64,000 bases of DNA, taken from positions 62,001 through 126,000 of the forward strand of contig CAMDAD010000007.1 in assembly GCA_945888515.1 (NCBI GenBank), written 5' to 3'. Positions 52,238 to 61,416 of this stretch are shown here, in pieces; the first letter of the stretch is position 1; each line of letters begins with the position of its first letter. A program made the position numbers and the translations under genes. This DNA is from Akkermansia muciniphila. Lineage in GTDB: Bacteria > Verrucomicrobiota > Verrucomicrobiia > Verrucomicrobiales > Akkermansiaceae. The notes beneath the pieces were generated by a model that searched no databases, was not told where the DNA came from, and saw nothing but the letters and a program-made list of their open reading frames with translations.

Positions 52238-53116
52238 TCAGTCGTCGTGACTCACATCCACTGCCACAAGGATGACCTGGTTTCCGGCACCCAGAGTCAC
52301 ACCGCGCAAGGGGCTAACGTCACTGAAATCACGCCCCCAGGCTAACGTGATATGGCGCAGCGAAGGCATGAGGTCGTTCGTGGGATCCAAATCCATCCAG
52401 CCCCAGTCTTCACCGCACCAGAGCGATAGCCACGCATGCGAGGCGTCCGCGCCGATCAGTTTTTGCTGCCCAGGCGGCGGTAATGTTTCCAAATAGCCAC
52501 TGACATAGCGAGCGGGCAAACCGACACCGCGCAAACAGGCAATCATCACCTGCGCGTAGTCCTGACATACTCCCCGCTTTTTTTTCCACGACTCGGTGAT
52601 CGGCGTGGCTACATGGGTGGCTGTCGGGTCAAAAGTGAAGTCGGTGAAAATCCGGTGATTCAGATCCAAGGCCGCTTCTAGGATCGGTCTCGCAGGCGTG
52701 AAACTGCGCATGGCATACTCACGCATTTCCCGAGACGGATGAATGAGCGGCGAATCACAGACAAATTCCGCCGCCATTGTCGCAGCAGACCACTCCGAAG
52801 ATTGGCAGATGTCACGCACGCACTCCCATGGCAGAGTGGCGGCAGCGTTTACCTCGGGCTGGGCTTTGACGTGAATGTAGCAGCGCGATGTGACTTCCAA
52901 CTCGTCGTGCGAGCCCTCGATTTCGAAGTAAGTGATCGCATTGCCATACGCATCATGGCGGTGGTAGCGGTGCAGCGGTTCGGGGCGAATGGTGATTTCG
53001 TGCCACGGACATTCCTGATTCGGCAAACGGCGAGGCGTCAGCTTCGCATGGTAGTGACAGACACTCACTGGACTGTCGTATCGGCATAGCGTGCGATGAA
53101 TGACTTGGAAGCGCAT
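52238..53116 (-). CDS. Transglutaminase-like protease-fold protein
   Basis: 292 residues. The bacterial transglutaminase N-terminal region ('RFQVIHRTLCRYDSPVSVCHYHAKLTPR') leads to the catalytic triad: Cys in 'KKRGVCQDYAQVMIACLRGVGLPARYVSGYL', His in 'ADASHAWLSLW' and Asp in 'WMDLDPTND'. There is no signal peptide. Its ATG (53116) lies 2 nt after the stop of the ATP-grasp/Alpha-E gene, so they form an operon. This pair is a known conserved association and is thought to make or process a peptide-like product. Confidence 0.9.
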   Translation of the reverse strand: MRFQVIHRTLCRYDSPVSVCHYHAKLTPRRLPNQECPWHEITIRPEPLHRYHRHDAYGNAITYFEIEGSHDELEVTSRCYIHVKAQPEVNAAATLPWECVRDICQSSEWSAATMAAEFVCDSPLIHPSREMREYAMRSFTPARPILEAALDLNHRIFTDFTFDPTATHVATPITESWKKKRGVCQDYAQVMIACLRGVGLPARYVSGYLETLPPPGQQKLIGADASHAWLSLWCGEDWGWMDLDPTNDLMPSLRHITLAWGRDFSDVSPLRGVTLGAGNQVILVAVDVSHDD

Positions 53117-53118
53117 GG

Positions 53119-55632
53119 TCAACGGGAGCGGCGGGTGGCGTGGCTAAAATAATCCTCAGTGAGCCGATGGGACAGCGATTCGAAATAATTGATAAAGTCT
53201 TCCAACGATTGTCGCAGCAGTTCGAAACGCCGCGCATCAGACTCCAAGTCCGTCAAATCGATCGCATGCAAGTAGCGCAGCATCATCTCCACCGCCTCGA
53301 GCGCTGTGGCCGCACCAGATAGCGAGGAGCCCTGTGGTAGCAGTCGCGCTTGCTGATGGATCGCCTCTAACTGAAAGGCGAGAGAGCGCGGATTTTCCGC
53401 ATGTAGCATCAGCAGATCCAGCACCTGCAGCAATTTCGGCTTGGCAAAATGATGGCGCCGATAGGTCATCGTGCTGTCGAAAATTTCCAACAAGGGCACC
53501 AGCACTGTCTCGTTATCCTCGCAGAGTTGGACGGCGGCTTGCAGGAAGGTAGCGCTCGCCGATCCGCGTTCGATGCGACGTCCCAGTTCCAAAAAACGCC
53601 AGCCATGCCCTTGCACCATGTTTTCCGATTGCATCCCGCTGAAGGCTGCCATGTCGAGGATGATACGATCCAGCTTCGCTGTGATTCCATACGCACCGGC
53701 ATGAGTCAGCGGTGCGGGAACTTGCTCTTGCAATTGATTGAAAAGACGCCAGGTATCATCCGATAGCCGATCCCGAGCCGCCGCCGCGTTGTATTGCAGT
53801 TTCCCTAACAAGTCCGCCACACCATCCACCCGCTTGGGATTATCCATCAGCTCCTTAATTTCCTGAGAGACCGTATCTGTCGCACCCATGACATCCAGAC
53901 GCTCATCTAACAATTTCAACTTTTGCGCGAGGCGCAATCCATCTTGCAGCTCGTGCATTTGCAACTCCCCTCCCTCGCCACCCAAACGCTTGCTCAGCAT
54001 TCGCAGGACACGTGTGGTCTGCTCCATACGCTCGGCGTATCGACCCAGCCAAAACAAATGATCGGCCATGCGGCTCGGCACATCGCCCGGCGGCCGCGAG
54101 ACACGCAGCACATCCGCGCGATCCACAAGCAAGCTCTTGGGTGCAACCTCTTCGTCGGAAATCACCCACACATCCTTGCTGAGCGCGCCTGCTTCCATCG
54201 ATACCAGAAACCCCTCACTGCTCGGGCTCACCCGCCCTAAGCCGCCCGGCATGACGTGCGATTCCTGCTCTGTGCCGCACACAAACGCCCGCCACACAAA
54301 CGCGCGTGGCTCCAGTTGACTGCCAGTCCAGAATGGCGCATGCGATAGCACTAGCGCCTCCTGTGCGACCCAAGCCGCAGGGTCCGCAGTCACCTCGTCG
54401 AGGAGCGCTTTCAAGTTTTTGTCATCGAGCGCAGCCGTCGATTGCGCGGGTCGATCGCACCCACAATAAGCTTTTTTAAACACCCAGCGCCGCGGATCCG
54501 CCATCACTTCCGCAAGCGCCGAGGGCTCGCCACACCACCAAGTTGGCACCGAGGGAATGAGCAGATCTTCTCCTAACAACTGCTGGCACAAATTCGGCAA
54601 AAATGGCAGCCACGCAGCGGCTTCCATCACTCCCGAGCCCACCGGATTTGCAATGCGTACACGGCCATTGCGCCATGCCTCTAACAGACCCGGCACCCCG
54701 CTCCAGCTCGTGGGATCCAGCTCCAGCGTATCACAGGAAACATCCTCCACGCGGCGAATTAGCACATCCACCTGCCGCAACCCCTCCAGCGTCTTCATAA
54801 ACAGCCGCGTGTCACGCACTGTCAGATCCGCACCTTCCACTAACGGAAACCCGAGATACCGCGCCTTGAACGCGTGCTCAAAATAGCTCCGATGATACGG
54901 CCCAGGCGTCACCATCACCACATGAGGCGTTTTCCGATGAACGGATGCCATTTCTCGGAAAATATCCCGCTCCCGCTCGAAAAACGACGCCAAGCGCTGC
55001 ACGCGGCACTGCTTGAATTCGTGCGGGAACGCCTGCGACAGCACGATGCGATTTTCCAACGCATAGCCAAGCCCGCCCGGCATCTGGCATCGGTCCGCCA
55101 GTGCCACCCAATGGCCATCCGCACCACGCACCAGGTCTGTCGCCATAGTGCACAAGCCATCCTCTTTCAGGTTCACGTCCTGGATCTGACGCAGGTAGCC
55201 CGGATTGGCAAAGAGCAAACGCGGCGGAATCCACGACTCCTTGATCAATCGCCGCGGACCATACACATCCGCCATGATCGCCCGCAACAAACGCATGCGC
55301 TGACGCAAGCCCTGCTCCACCACAGCAAAATCAGAGGAGCTCACCAGCACCGGCATGGCATCGAGAAACCACGGCCGCCCCGCCGCACCCGTATCTTGAA
55401 AGACGTTATACGTCACACCGTGATCGCTCAACAAGCGGGCGATCGTGGCGGAATTGTCCTGCATCCCATGCGATCCCAGCTGCGCCAGCATACGCGAAAA
55501 CAACTGCCAATGCGGACGCACCGACCCGTCCGCAGCAAACATTTCATCCCACCCCCCCGGCATCGGCCGATAGGAAAACGAAGACGCAGCCATGCCTGGA
55601 AGAGGCGGTGAAAAACTCGATTGCATCTGCAT
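53119..55632 (-). CDS. Circularly permuted ATP-grasp fused to Alpha-E domain
   Basis: About 837 residues. The N-terminal 500 form a circularly permuted ATP-grasp domain (COG2308 type): 'GSVRPHWQLFSRMLAQLG', 'YGPRRLI', 'NPGYLRQIQ', 'VALADRCQMPGGLGYALENRIVLSQAFP', 'VVMVTPGPYHRSYFEHAF', 'RIANPVGSGVMEAAAWLPFLP', and 'FKKAYCGCD'. From about residue 535 ('SRMADHLFWLGRYAERMEQTTRVLRML') to the end it is an Alpha-E domain (COG2307), usually a separate protein. It precedes a transglutaminase by 2 nt. The ligase substrate is unknown. Start is uncertain (ATG 55632 or 55593). Confidence 0.88.
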   Translation of the reverse strand: MQMQSSFSPPLPGMAASSFSYRPMPGGWDEMFAADGSVRPHWQLFSRMLAQLGSHGMQDNSATIARLLSDHGVTYNVFQDTGAAGRPWFLDAMPVLVSSSDFAVVEQGLRQRMRLLRAIMADVYGPRRLIKESWIPPRLLFANPGYLRQIQDVNLKEDGLCTMATDLVRGADGHWVALADRCQMPGGLGYALENRIVLSQAFPHEFKQCRVQRLASFFERERDIFREMASVHRKTPHVVMVTPGPYHRSYFEHAFKARYLGFPLVEGADLTVRDTRLFMKTLEGLRQVDVLIRRVEDVSCDTLELDPTSWSGVPGLLEAWRNGRVRIANPVGSGVMEAAAWLPFLPNLCQQLLGEDLLIPSVPTWWCGEPSALAEVMADPRRWVFKKAYCGCDRPAQSTAALDDKNLKALLDEVTADPAAWVAQEALVLSHAPFWTGSQLEPRAFVWRAFVCGTEQESHVMPGGLGRVSPSSEGFLVSMEAGALSKDVWVISDEEVAPKSLLVDRADVLRVSRPPGDVPSRMADHLFWLGRYAERMEQTTRVLRMLSKRLGGEGGELQMHELQDGLRLAQKLKLLDERLDVMGATDTVSQEIKELMDNPKRVDGVADLLGKLQYNAAAARDRLSDDTWRLFNQLQEQVPAPLTHAGAYGITAKLDRIILDMAAFSGMQSENMVQGHGWRFLELGRRIERGSASATFLQAAVQLCEDNETVLVPLLEIFDSTMTYRRHHFAKPKLLQVLDLLMLHAENPRSLAFQLEAIHQQARLLPQGSSLSGAATALEAVEMMLRYLHAIDLTDLESDARRFELLRQSLEDFINYFESLSHRLTEDYFSHATRRSR

Positions 55633-56220
55633 GACGTAACAAGCTGACCTTGTCCCAATCACAGATTTTTCGCAATCCTATTTCTGGGAGCGTGTTCGAA
55701 ACGTGTTGCCTCATCAATACAAACACCATGTCGACAGCCATGATTTTTGCGTGAAAAAGCACCGAAGAATACACAAAGAAGATGCGGGCAAGGTATGCGC
55801 AACTGACGAAACAGAATCCACTAGCCATGAGATCGGTAATCCGCCGACTCAACAACGAATGCTGGATCCACCACGAGAGTCTCTATGCGATGGAAGAAGA
55901 GGCAACGAACTCGGTCATTCAGGAAACTTTCGGTGTGCTCGCATGATGATTCATCGTTTTTTTTGAAGGAAATAAGTAAAATGATTTTTTGAGGCAACCT
56001 CTAAAAGCCGATGTACTCGGATGGTATGATTGACTTTCTTGGCAGAAAAGACCAAGCAAAGAGTTATCTCTCGATCGAAATCTTCCTAGTCCTGATTTTG
56101 ATCACACACATGACTCATTCAGCATCAATCAACTCACTACGAACCCATTCTCATGCAAGAAACCGCGTTTTCGCACAGTAAACATCTCGCACCGCTTTTC
56201 AACGGTGCTTGATCCATCAC
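55633..56220. other. Intergenic region with possible small ORF
   Basis: Nearly 590 nt. The ATP-grasp promoter should lie at its left end. Apart from the 54-codon frame listed separately I see only AT-rich sequence with poly-T runs near 55955-55990. No RNA gene is recognised. Confidence 0.4.
55782..55946 (+). CDS. Possible small protein (54 aa)
   Basis: ATG 55782 opens a 54-codon frame: a basic, helical N-terminus ('MRARYAQLTKQNPLAMRSVIRRLNNECW') and an acidic C-terminus ('SLYAMEEEATNSVIQETFGVLA'). Composition looks protein-like and amphipathic. There is no clear ribosome-binding site and no recognised family. It lies in a long intergenic region, so it may be a real small gene or a chance frame. 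Confidence 0.3.
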   Translation: MRARYAQLTKQNPLAMRSVIRRLNNECWIHHESLYAMEEEATNSVIQETFGVLA

Positions 56221-58485
56221 ATGGCCTCGCACTTGTACATTTTTTCTTTGTCTCTAACGCTGCTTACTTCACCGTGCATGGCGGATCCCGATCAAGCGCC
56301 CGAAGCCTTGCGTGCTGGGCATTCGCATGAGGGAGAGGCATTCAATGAGGGCCCGCGTCAGATGGCGATCGCCATCGCTGGCACGGGCGAGGTGCATTTC
56401 CCGATTCATCGCGCTTCCCCTGCCGTTCAATCGTTTTTCCATCAAGGAATCGGACAACTTCACGGATTCTGGTATTTCGAAGCGGAGCGAACTTTTCGCC
56501 AGATCGCCGCGCTGGATCCCACCTGCGCGATGGCCTACTGGGGCATGGCCATGGCGAATTGGGAAAATCCCAAGCGCGCCACCGAGTTCATCAACAAAGC
56601 CATGGCGCTGCGCGAACATGCGGGAGTGAAAGACACCATTTGGATCGAAGCCCAGCATCGCTATCACACGGCGGCTGGCAAAGATGATATCGCGAAACGT
56701 CGCCAACTGATCCGCGACCTCGAAGCCATCATCCACGCTTATCCAGACGACATCGAAGCGAAAGCCTTTCTCGCCTGTCGTCTCTGGCAATTCAGCCGCC
56801 AAGGTCTACCGATCAGCTCACATGAATCGGTCGATGCCCTACTACAGCAAGTGCTCGCAAAAGCCCCTATGCATCCCGCCCACCACTATCGCATCCACTT
56901 GTGGGATCAAGAAAAAGCCGAGCGTGCACTGGATTCAGCAGCCTTGCTCGCCAGCACGGCTCCCGCGATCGCTCACATGTGGCACATGCCGGGACATATC
57001 TATTCAAAATTGCATCGCTACGATGACTCCGCTTGGCACCAGCAGGCGTCGTCGCGCGTCGATCACCGCTGGATGGTAAAGCATCGCATTCTCCCTGATC
57101 AGATTCACAACTATGTGCACAATCAGGAATGGCTGATCCGCAATCTCCAAATGTTAGGCAATTGCTCGGAGGCGCTTGCGGTTTCGCGCGACTTGCTCGG
57201 CCTTCCTCGCCACCCCACGCTCAACTCCGATACTAACAACAAGTCCAGCTTGCATTTCGGTCGACTCAGACACTTGGAAACGTTAGAGCAATTCGAACTT
57301 TGGGACATGGCGCTCAAGGATCTGGCTACTGGTGATTTTTCCAGTCCGGGTAATGACGAAAGTGTAATCAAAACGCAGCGACTTTCTGGCATCGCGCATT
57401 TTTCACTCGGAAACCTAACAGAACTGAAACAGCTGTGTGATGCTCTCACCGCCGAAACAGAGAAACGTCTCACAGAAAAATCTACTGCCCAGGAAACCGC
57501 GCGCAGCAAAGCGCAGAAAGACAAAAAGAATCGTAAAGAAATCGATCAGGCCGTAGCCGATGCCGGACGTAAATGGAATGAGCCTATACGTAAACACAAG
57601 GAACTGCTCGAGGAAATGAGAGCACATCTCGCGTTGTTAGAAAAACGCAAACCTCTCTCGTTGAAAGGCATTCGCCGGCCCAAGCACATCATGGCGCGAC
57701 TTCACCTGCAACTCGGAGAAAAAGAGCAGGCGCTGCGTTTATCGAAAGAAGCAGTGGAGGATGCACCGCAACAAACTCTTCCGCTCGCCACTCGCATCGA
57801 AATCCTTCACGCATGTGATGACAAAGAAGGCGCCCGCTCTGCATTTACCCAACTGCGAAGCATCTCATCTGCGATCGATCTAAAAACCCCACCTTTCGCG
57901 AGATTGGCATCCATCGCCAGTGACTTAGGTATGGCTGCGGATTGGCGAAACAAGCCTGCGCTGAGAGAGGGTGTCGGCTCACGCCCACCGCTGCACTCAC
58001 TCGGTCCACAGTGCTGGACCCCACCCCCCGCTCCCGCTTTTTCGCTGCCTCAATCTGCTAGTCAGAGAATTTCGTTAGATAGCTTCAAAGGCAAACCAGT
58101 CGTCTTGCTATTTTACCTTGGCCATGGCTGCCTGCATTGTATCGAACAACTCAACGCCTTCGCACCACAGTATCAAGCCTTCCGAAACGCAGGCATCGAG
58201 ATGATCGCCATCAGCACGGACACGGTCAATGATCTGTTAGAATCCCAGCACGCCTTCACCGGAGGCGGGCATTTCCCCTTTGCGATTCTCGCCGATCCCG
58301 CGCACAGCAGCTTCCAAGCCTATCGGGCCTATGATGACTTTGAAAAGAAACCCTTGCACGGCACTTTTCTCATCGATCCCCAAGGACGCGTGTTGTGGCA
58401 GGACATCGCGGCAGAACCTTTTGCCAAACCTGATTTCTTACTGAAGGAATCAGTCCGTCTGTTACAGCAGCACAGCGATCGCTAA
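56221..58485 (+). CDS. Secreted TPR protein with C-terminal peroxiredoxin/thioredoxin-like domain
   Basis: 754 residues, exported (signal 'LYIFSLSLTLLTSPCMA'). The N-terminal 550 residues are TPR-like ('GFWYFEAERTFRQIAALDPTCAMAYWGMAMANWENPKRATEFINKAMALRE', 'THAYPDDIEAKAFLACRLW' region, 'HMWHMPGHIYSKLHRYDDSAWHQQAS'), with a lysine/glutamate coiled stretch near 420-460. The C-terminal 150 residues form an AhpC/TSA-type domain with 'PVVLLFYLGHGCLHCIEQL' (CxxC), 'IAISTDT' and 'LHGTFLIDPQGRVLW'. It is probably a periplasmic redox protein with a protein-binding scaffold. Related to the TPR protein at 35.4 kb. ATG 56221 is preferred. Confidence 0.82.
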   Translation: MASHLYIFSLSLTLLTSPCMADPDQAPEALRAGHSHEGEAFNEGPRQMAIAIAGTGEVHFPIHRASPAVQSFFHQGIGQLHGFWYFEAERTFRQIAALDPTCAMAYWGMAMANWENPKRATEFINKAMALREHAGVKDTIWIEAQHRYHTAAGKDDIAKRRQLIRDLEAIIHAYPDDIEAKAFLACRLWQFSRQGLPISSHESVDALLQQVLAKAPMHPAHHYRIHLWDQEKAERALDSAALLASTAPAIAHMWHMPGHIYSKLHRYDDSAWHQQASSRVDHRWMVKHRILPDQIHNYVHNQEWLIRNLQMLGNCSEALAVSRDLLGLPRHPTLNSDTNNKSSLHFGRLRHLETLEQFELWDMALKDLATGDFSSPGNDESVIKTQRLSGIAHFSLGNLTELKQLCDALTAETEKRLTEKSTAQETARSKAQKDKKNRKEIDQAVADAGRKWNEPIRKHKELLEEMRAHLALLEKRKPLSLKGIRRPKHIMARLHLQLGEKEQALRLSKEAVEDAPQQTLPLATRIEILHACDDKEGARSAFTQLRSISSAIDLKTPPFARLASIASDLGMAADWRNKPALREGVGSRPPLHSLGPQCWTPPPAPAFSLPQSASQRISLDSFKGKPVVLLFYLGHGCLHCIEQLNAFAPQYQAFRNAGIEMIAISTDTVNDLLESQHAFTGGGHFPFAILADPAHSSFQAYRAYDDFEKKPLHGTFLIDPQGRVLWQDIAAEPFAKPDFLLKESVRLLQQHSDR

Positions 58486-58488
58486 GAA

Positions 58489-58675
58489 ACGCTGGCTTTG
58501 TTCTTGCCAGCAGCATGCAGGGCACATAAGACCCGTTTGTCGGGAAACCGATATGATGAGGAAGCCCTTGGAAAGGGCAGGAAATTGTTGGGGAAGCCGG
58601 TGTGATTCCGGCGCGGTACCGCCACTGTGATTTTCTTTTGGCAACAAAGGAAAAAAGTCAGATCGCCAGCCTTGT
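58489..58675 (+). promoter_or_regulatory. Cobalamin riboswitch upstream of btuB
   Basis: The leader contains the B12-box core 'GGGAAGCCGGTGTGATTCCG' (58591-58610) followed by GCGCGGTACC and GCCACTGTGA (58621-58630), and a later GTCAGATCGCC. A GCCCTT/AAGGGC hairpin precedes the core. This is the adenosylcobalamin riboswitch consensus. It lies 46-50 nt before the btuB ATG, so it likely blocks expression when cobalamin is abundant. The outer boundaries are approximate. Confidence 0.92.
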
Positions 58676-58721
58676 CATGCGTTCGAATGATCTGCGGAGT
58701 TCAGGTCAACCAACAGACAAC

Positions 58722-60524
58722 ATGAAACAAAAAAATACGACCTCCCTCGGGAGTCTCAGTTGGCGTGCCGTTGTGGCACGGGGTGCGTTGGGATGGTTCG
58801 CTACGAACATCGCCCACGCGGAAATCGATAGCGAATTGGAATCCATCGTGGTCTCGGCACTGCGGACTCCACGCGCGGCCAGCGATGTCGCCTCCGCCGT
58901 GACCGTGATGGACCCGCGCGATTTGGAAAAGCGCGGTATGTTGCAACTGCGCGATGCGTTGAACGAATCTCCCGGCGTGATCTCCACCTCTACGGGCGGT
59001 CAGACAGGAGCCCTCGGCTCGGTATTCATCCGCGGCACGAACACCGCCTACTCACAGCTCGTGGTGGATGGCATTCGTCTGAGCGATTCCACGACGCAGC
59101 TAGGCAATATGTTAGGTGCGGCACGGGTGATGGATCTCGGCCGCATCGAGGTGCTGCGCGGAGCGCAAGGCGCCGCTTACGGCGGTGAATCGATCGGTGG
59201 TGTGCTGTGGCTAGAAACGGCGCGCGGCACAGGCGAACCGCAGGGCACTTTCTTCTCGGAGGCCGGCTCGTTTCAATCCTTCAATACCGCGATCCGCTAT
59301 CAGGGGGAATCGAAGGATTTATCATACTTCTTTTCCGCAGGTTATGAGGAAACGGAGAACGATGCTCCGCAGCAGAACTTCCATCAGGGAAGCACTGCGC
59401 TGCGATTGGAGCAAAAGATCCATAAACAATGGCAGGCGGGCGTGACCTATCGGGGCGTCGATTCCTATTTTAATAACCTCGGTTCGTCCGATGACTATCT
59501 CGACGGATCTCTGGCCACATTCTATCTGAATGGTCAGATTCATGCCGATTGGAAAACCAGTCTCATTGCTGGATTCCACCAGGAGTTTTACGATAGCAAT
59601 GCCAGCTACGGCAACTATGGCACCGACATGCGTGCATACAATGTGCTCAACGACCACGAGTGGCGCATTCGCGAAAACTTGATTCTGTTAGGTGGGGTTT
59701 TTGCGCATCGAAGTGACTATCGCAACACCATAGGCACAGCCGCCGAGCGCGATCGCTACGGTCTACATCTCGGTATCGAATGGGAAACGCTGAGCGATTG
59801 GAAAAACTACGCGGCATGGCGATGGGAAGACTATGACGCTTATGGCGAAGAAAGCACCTGGCGCGTCGGCAGTTCCTACGCGATTCCATCCACCGGCACA
59901 ATCGTGCGCACAGGCCTTGGCTCCTCGTTTCGCGCGCCAAGTTTTCTCGACCTTTTCGGCTCTGCTTTCGGCGCGGGTAATCCCGACCTGAAAGCGGAAT
60001 CCGCCGTGGGCTGGGATTTAGGGATCGAGCAAATGATCGCCTCGCATCACCGCGTGCAAGTCACGGTGTTTCATAACAACATCGAGGAACGCATCAATTC
60101 TTTCGCCCAGCCCAAGCCCATCAACCTACCTGGGGAAACCCACACGGAGGGATTGGAGAGCGCTGTGGACGGACGTTTCCTCAGCGATGACTGGCGCTAC
60201 CGCATCGCCTGGACTTATCTGCCCCGCAGCTTCAGCGATCAACCGCGCCATCATGTCAATGCCGCGCTGGACTGGCAGGTTACGCAGAAACTCCAACTCG
60301 GTATCGGCCTGAATTCTCTCTCAGATCACTCGTGGGGGGGCTCGCCGATCGACTCGTATGTCGTAGGCCGTTTCCACGCGAACTACCAGCTCAGGGAAAA
60401 GATCCGACTGCATGCGCGATGGGAGAATGTGACCGACGAAGAGTATCTACTCTCCGATTTCAGCGGCACACCCATCCCCGCGGCCGGCTCGGCGGTATTT
60501 GCGGGAATCACGCTGCAGTGGTGA
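58722..60524 (+). CDS. btuB: TonB-dependent vitamin B12 receptor BtuB
   Basis: 600 residues. A signal peptide (to about 'NIAHAE') is followed by a TonB box-like 'ESIVVSALRTP', a plug domain ('DPRDLEKRGMLQLRDALNESPGVISTS', 'VFIRGTNTAYSQLVVDGIRLSD', 'DLGRIEVLRGAQGAAYGGESIGGVLWLET'), and a beta barrel ending with the outer-membrane C-terminal signature 'VFAGITLQW'. It imports cobalamins across the outer membrane. A cobalamin riboswitch directly precedes it. No btuCDF or cobalamin synthesis gene is in the window. ATG 58722 was chosen because upstream codons lie in the riboswitch. Confidence 0.93.
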   Translation: MKQKNTTSLGSLSWRAVVARGALGWFATNIAHAEIDSELESIVVSALRTPRAASDVASAVTVMDPRDLEKRGMLQLRDALNESPGVISTSTGGQTGALGSVFIRGTNTAYSQLVVDGIRLSDSTTQLGNMLGAARVMDLGRIEVLRGAQGAAYGGESIGGVLWLETARGTGEPQGTFFSEAGSFQSFNTAIRYQGESKDLSYFFSAGYEETENDAPQQNFHQGSTALRLEQKIHKQWQAGVTYRGVDSYFNNLGSSDDYLDGSLATFYLNGQIHADWKTSLIAGFHQEFYDSNASYGNYGTDMRAYNVLNDHEWRIRENLILLGGVFAHRSDYRNTIGTAAERDRYGLHLGIEWETLSDWKNYAAWRWEDYDAYGEESTWRVGSSYAIPSTGTIVRTGLGSSFRAPSFLDLFGSAFGAGNPDLKAESAVGWDLGIEQMIASHHRVQVTVFHNNIEERINSFAQPKPINLPGETHTEGLESAVDGRFLSDDWRYRIAWTYLPRSFSDQPRHHVNAALDWQVTQKLQLGIGLNSLSDHSWGGSPIDSYVVGRFHANYQLREKIRLHARWENVTDEEYLLSDFSGTPIPAAGSAVFAGITLQW

Positions 60525-60646
60525 CATCAGGCCATTTTTTTAATGCGGAACGGTTGTCGTTTTGCTAGAATTTACGCATCGAAATTTCATCCGAACAGTC
60601 TTCAGCACCTGCGCCGACTACGCGATTCGCTTCGTGGAGTCGGCGC

Positions 60647-61369
60647 TTGTTTCATGCCTTGCTCGATGCGATCTATCCGCCGTCCTGCGAATTGTGCGAG
60701 GTGCCTTTGCAGGACGGATGCTACTTGTGCGATGCTTGCCTCGAGAGCTTGCCGCGCATCCACGCGCCCTTTTGCTCATCTTGTGGGGAAATGTTCGAGG
60801 GAAAGATCCAGTCGCAATTCATCTGTCCGAACTGCCGCGACCTAACCTATGCGTTTCGTTTCGCTAGGCCCGTCTTGTGGAATAGCGACAGCGCCCGCAC
60901 TCTCATCCACGGACTCAAGTATCAACGCCATCTCTACCTCGCGCGAGATCTCGCACGGATCGCAAGCGAGGCATTTAAAGATCCCCGCCTCGCGCGGGCA
61001 GTCGAAGAACGATGGACACTTATACCAGTCCCCTTGCACTGGAAACGTGAGCAAAGCCGTCACTACAACCAATCAGAAGAAATCGCCCGCCACCTCGGCG
61101 ATCTAATGAAGCTCCCTGTGGTGAATGGGCTTAAACGCCAACGATCCACACCTACCCAAACCCACCTAAATCGCAAACAGCGCCTGCTTAATCTTCGTGG
61201 TTCCATCGAACTTTCTTCTGTCGGAAAACGCCTGAATCCCCATGAAATCAAAGGTCTCATACTCATCGATGACGTCTTCACCACTGGTGCCACAGTTCAG
61301 GAATGCGCGCGCATTTTGGCTCAGAATCAGCATGAAAACATAGTTGTCGTAACCGTCATGAGAGGCTAA
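60647..61369 (+). CDS. comF: ComF-family phosphoribosyltransferase-like protein
   Basis: 240 residues. The N-terminal zinc-binding region has cysteines in 'PPSCELCEVPL', 'YLCDACL', 'FCSSCGEMF' and 'FICPNCRDL'. 'WNSDSARTLIHGLKYQRHLYLARDLARI', 'WTLIPVPLHWKREQSRHYNQSEEIARHL' and the PRPP-binding 'GLILIDDVFTTGATVQECARIL' are typical of ComF. Homologs act in DNA uptake, though in most non-competent species the role is unclear. No ATG fits; TTG 60647 is the likely start. Confidence 0.88.
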   Translation: MFHALLDAIYPPSCELCEVPLQDGCYLCDACLESLPRIHAPFCSSCGEMFEGKIQSQFICPNCRDLTYAFRFARPVLWNSDSARTLIHGLKYQRHLYLARDLARIASEAFKDPRLARAVEERWTLIPVPLHWKREQSRHYNQSEEIARHLGDLMKLPVVNGLKRQRSTPTQTHLNRKQRLLNLRGSIELSSVGKRLNPHEIKGLILIDDVFTTGATVQECARILAQNQHENIVVVTVMRG

Positions 61370-61416
61370 GCTCACCCGCAGCAGCCCACTGCCGCCACGA
61401 CCTACCACACACCGCT

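Noticed and set aside
54874..55611. 245-codon plus-strand frame opposite the ATP-grasp gene
   Set aside because: Arg/His/Pro-rich shadow of the real minus-strand gene.
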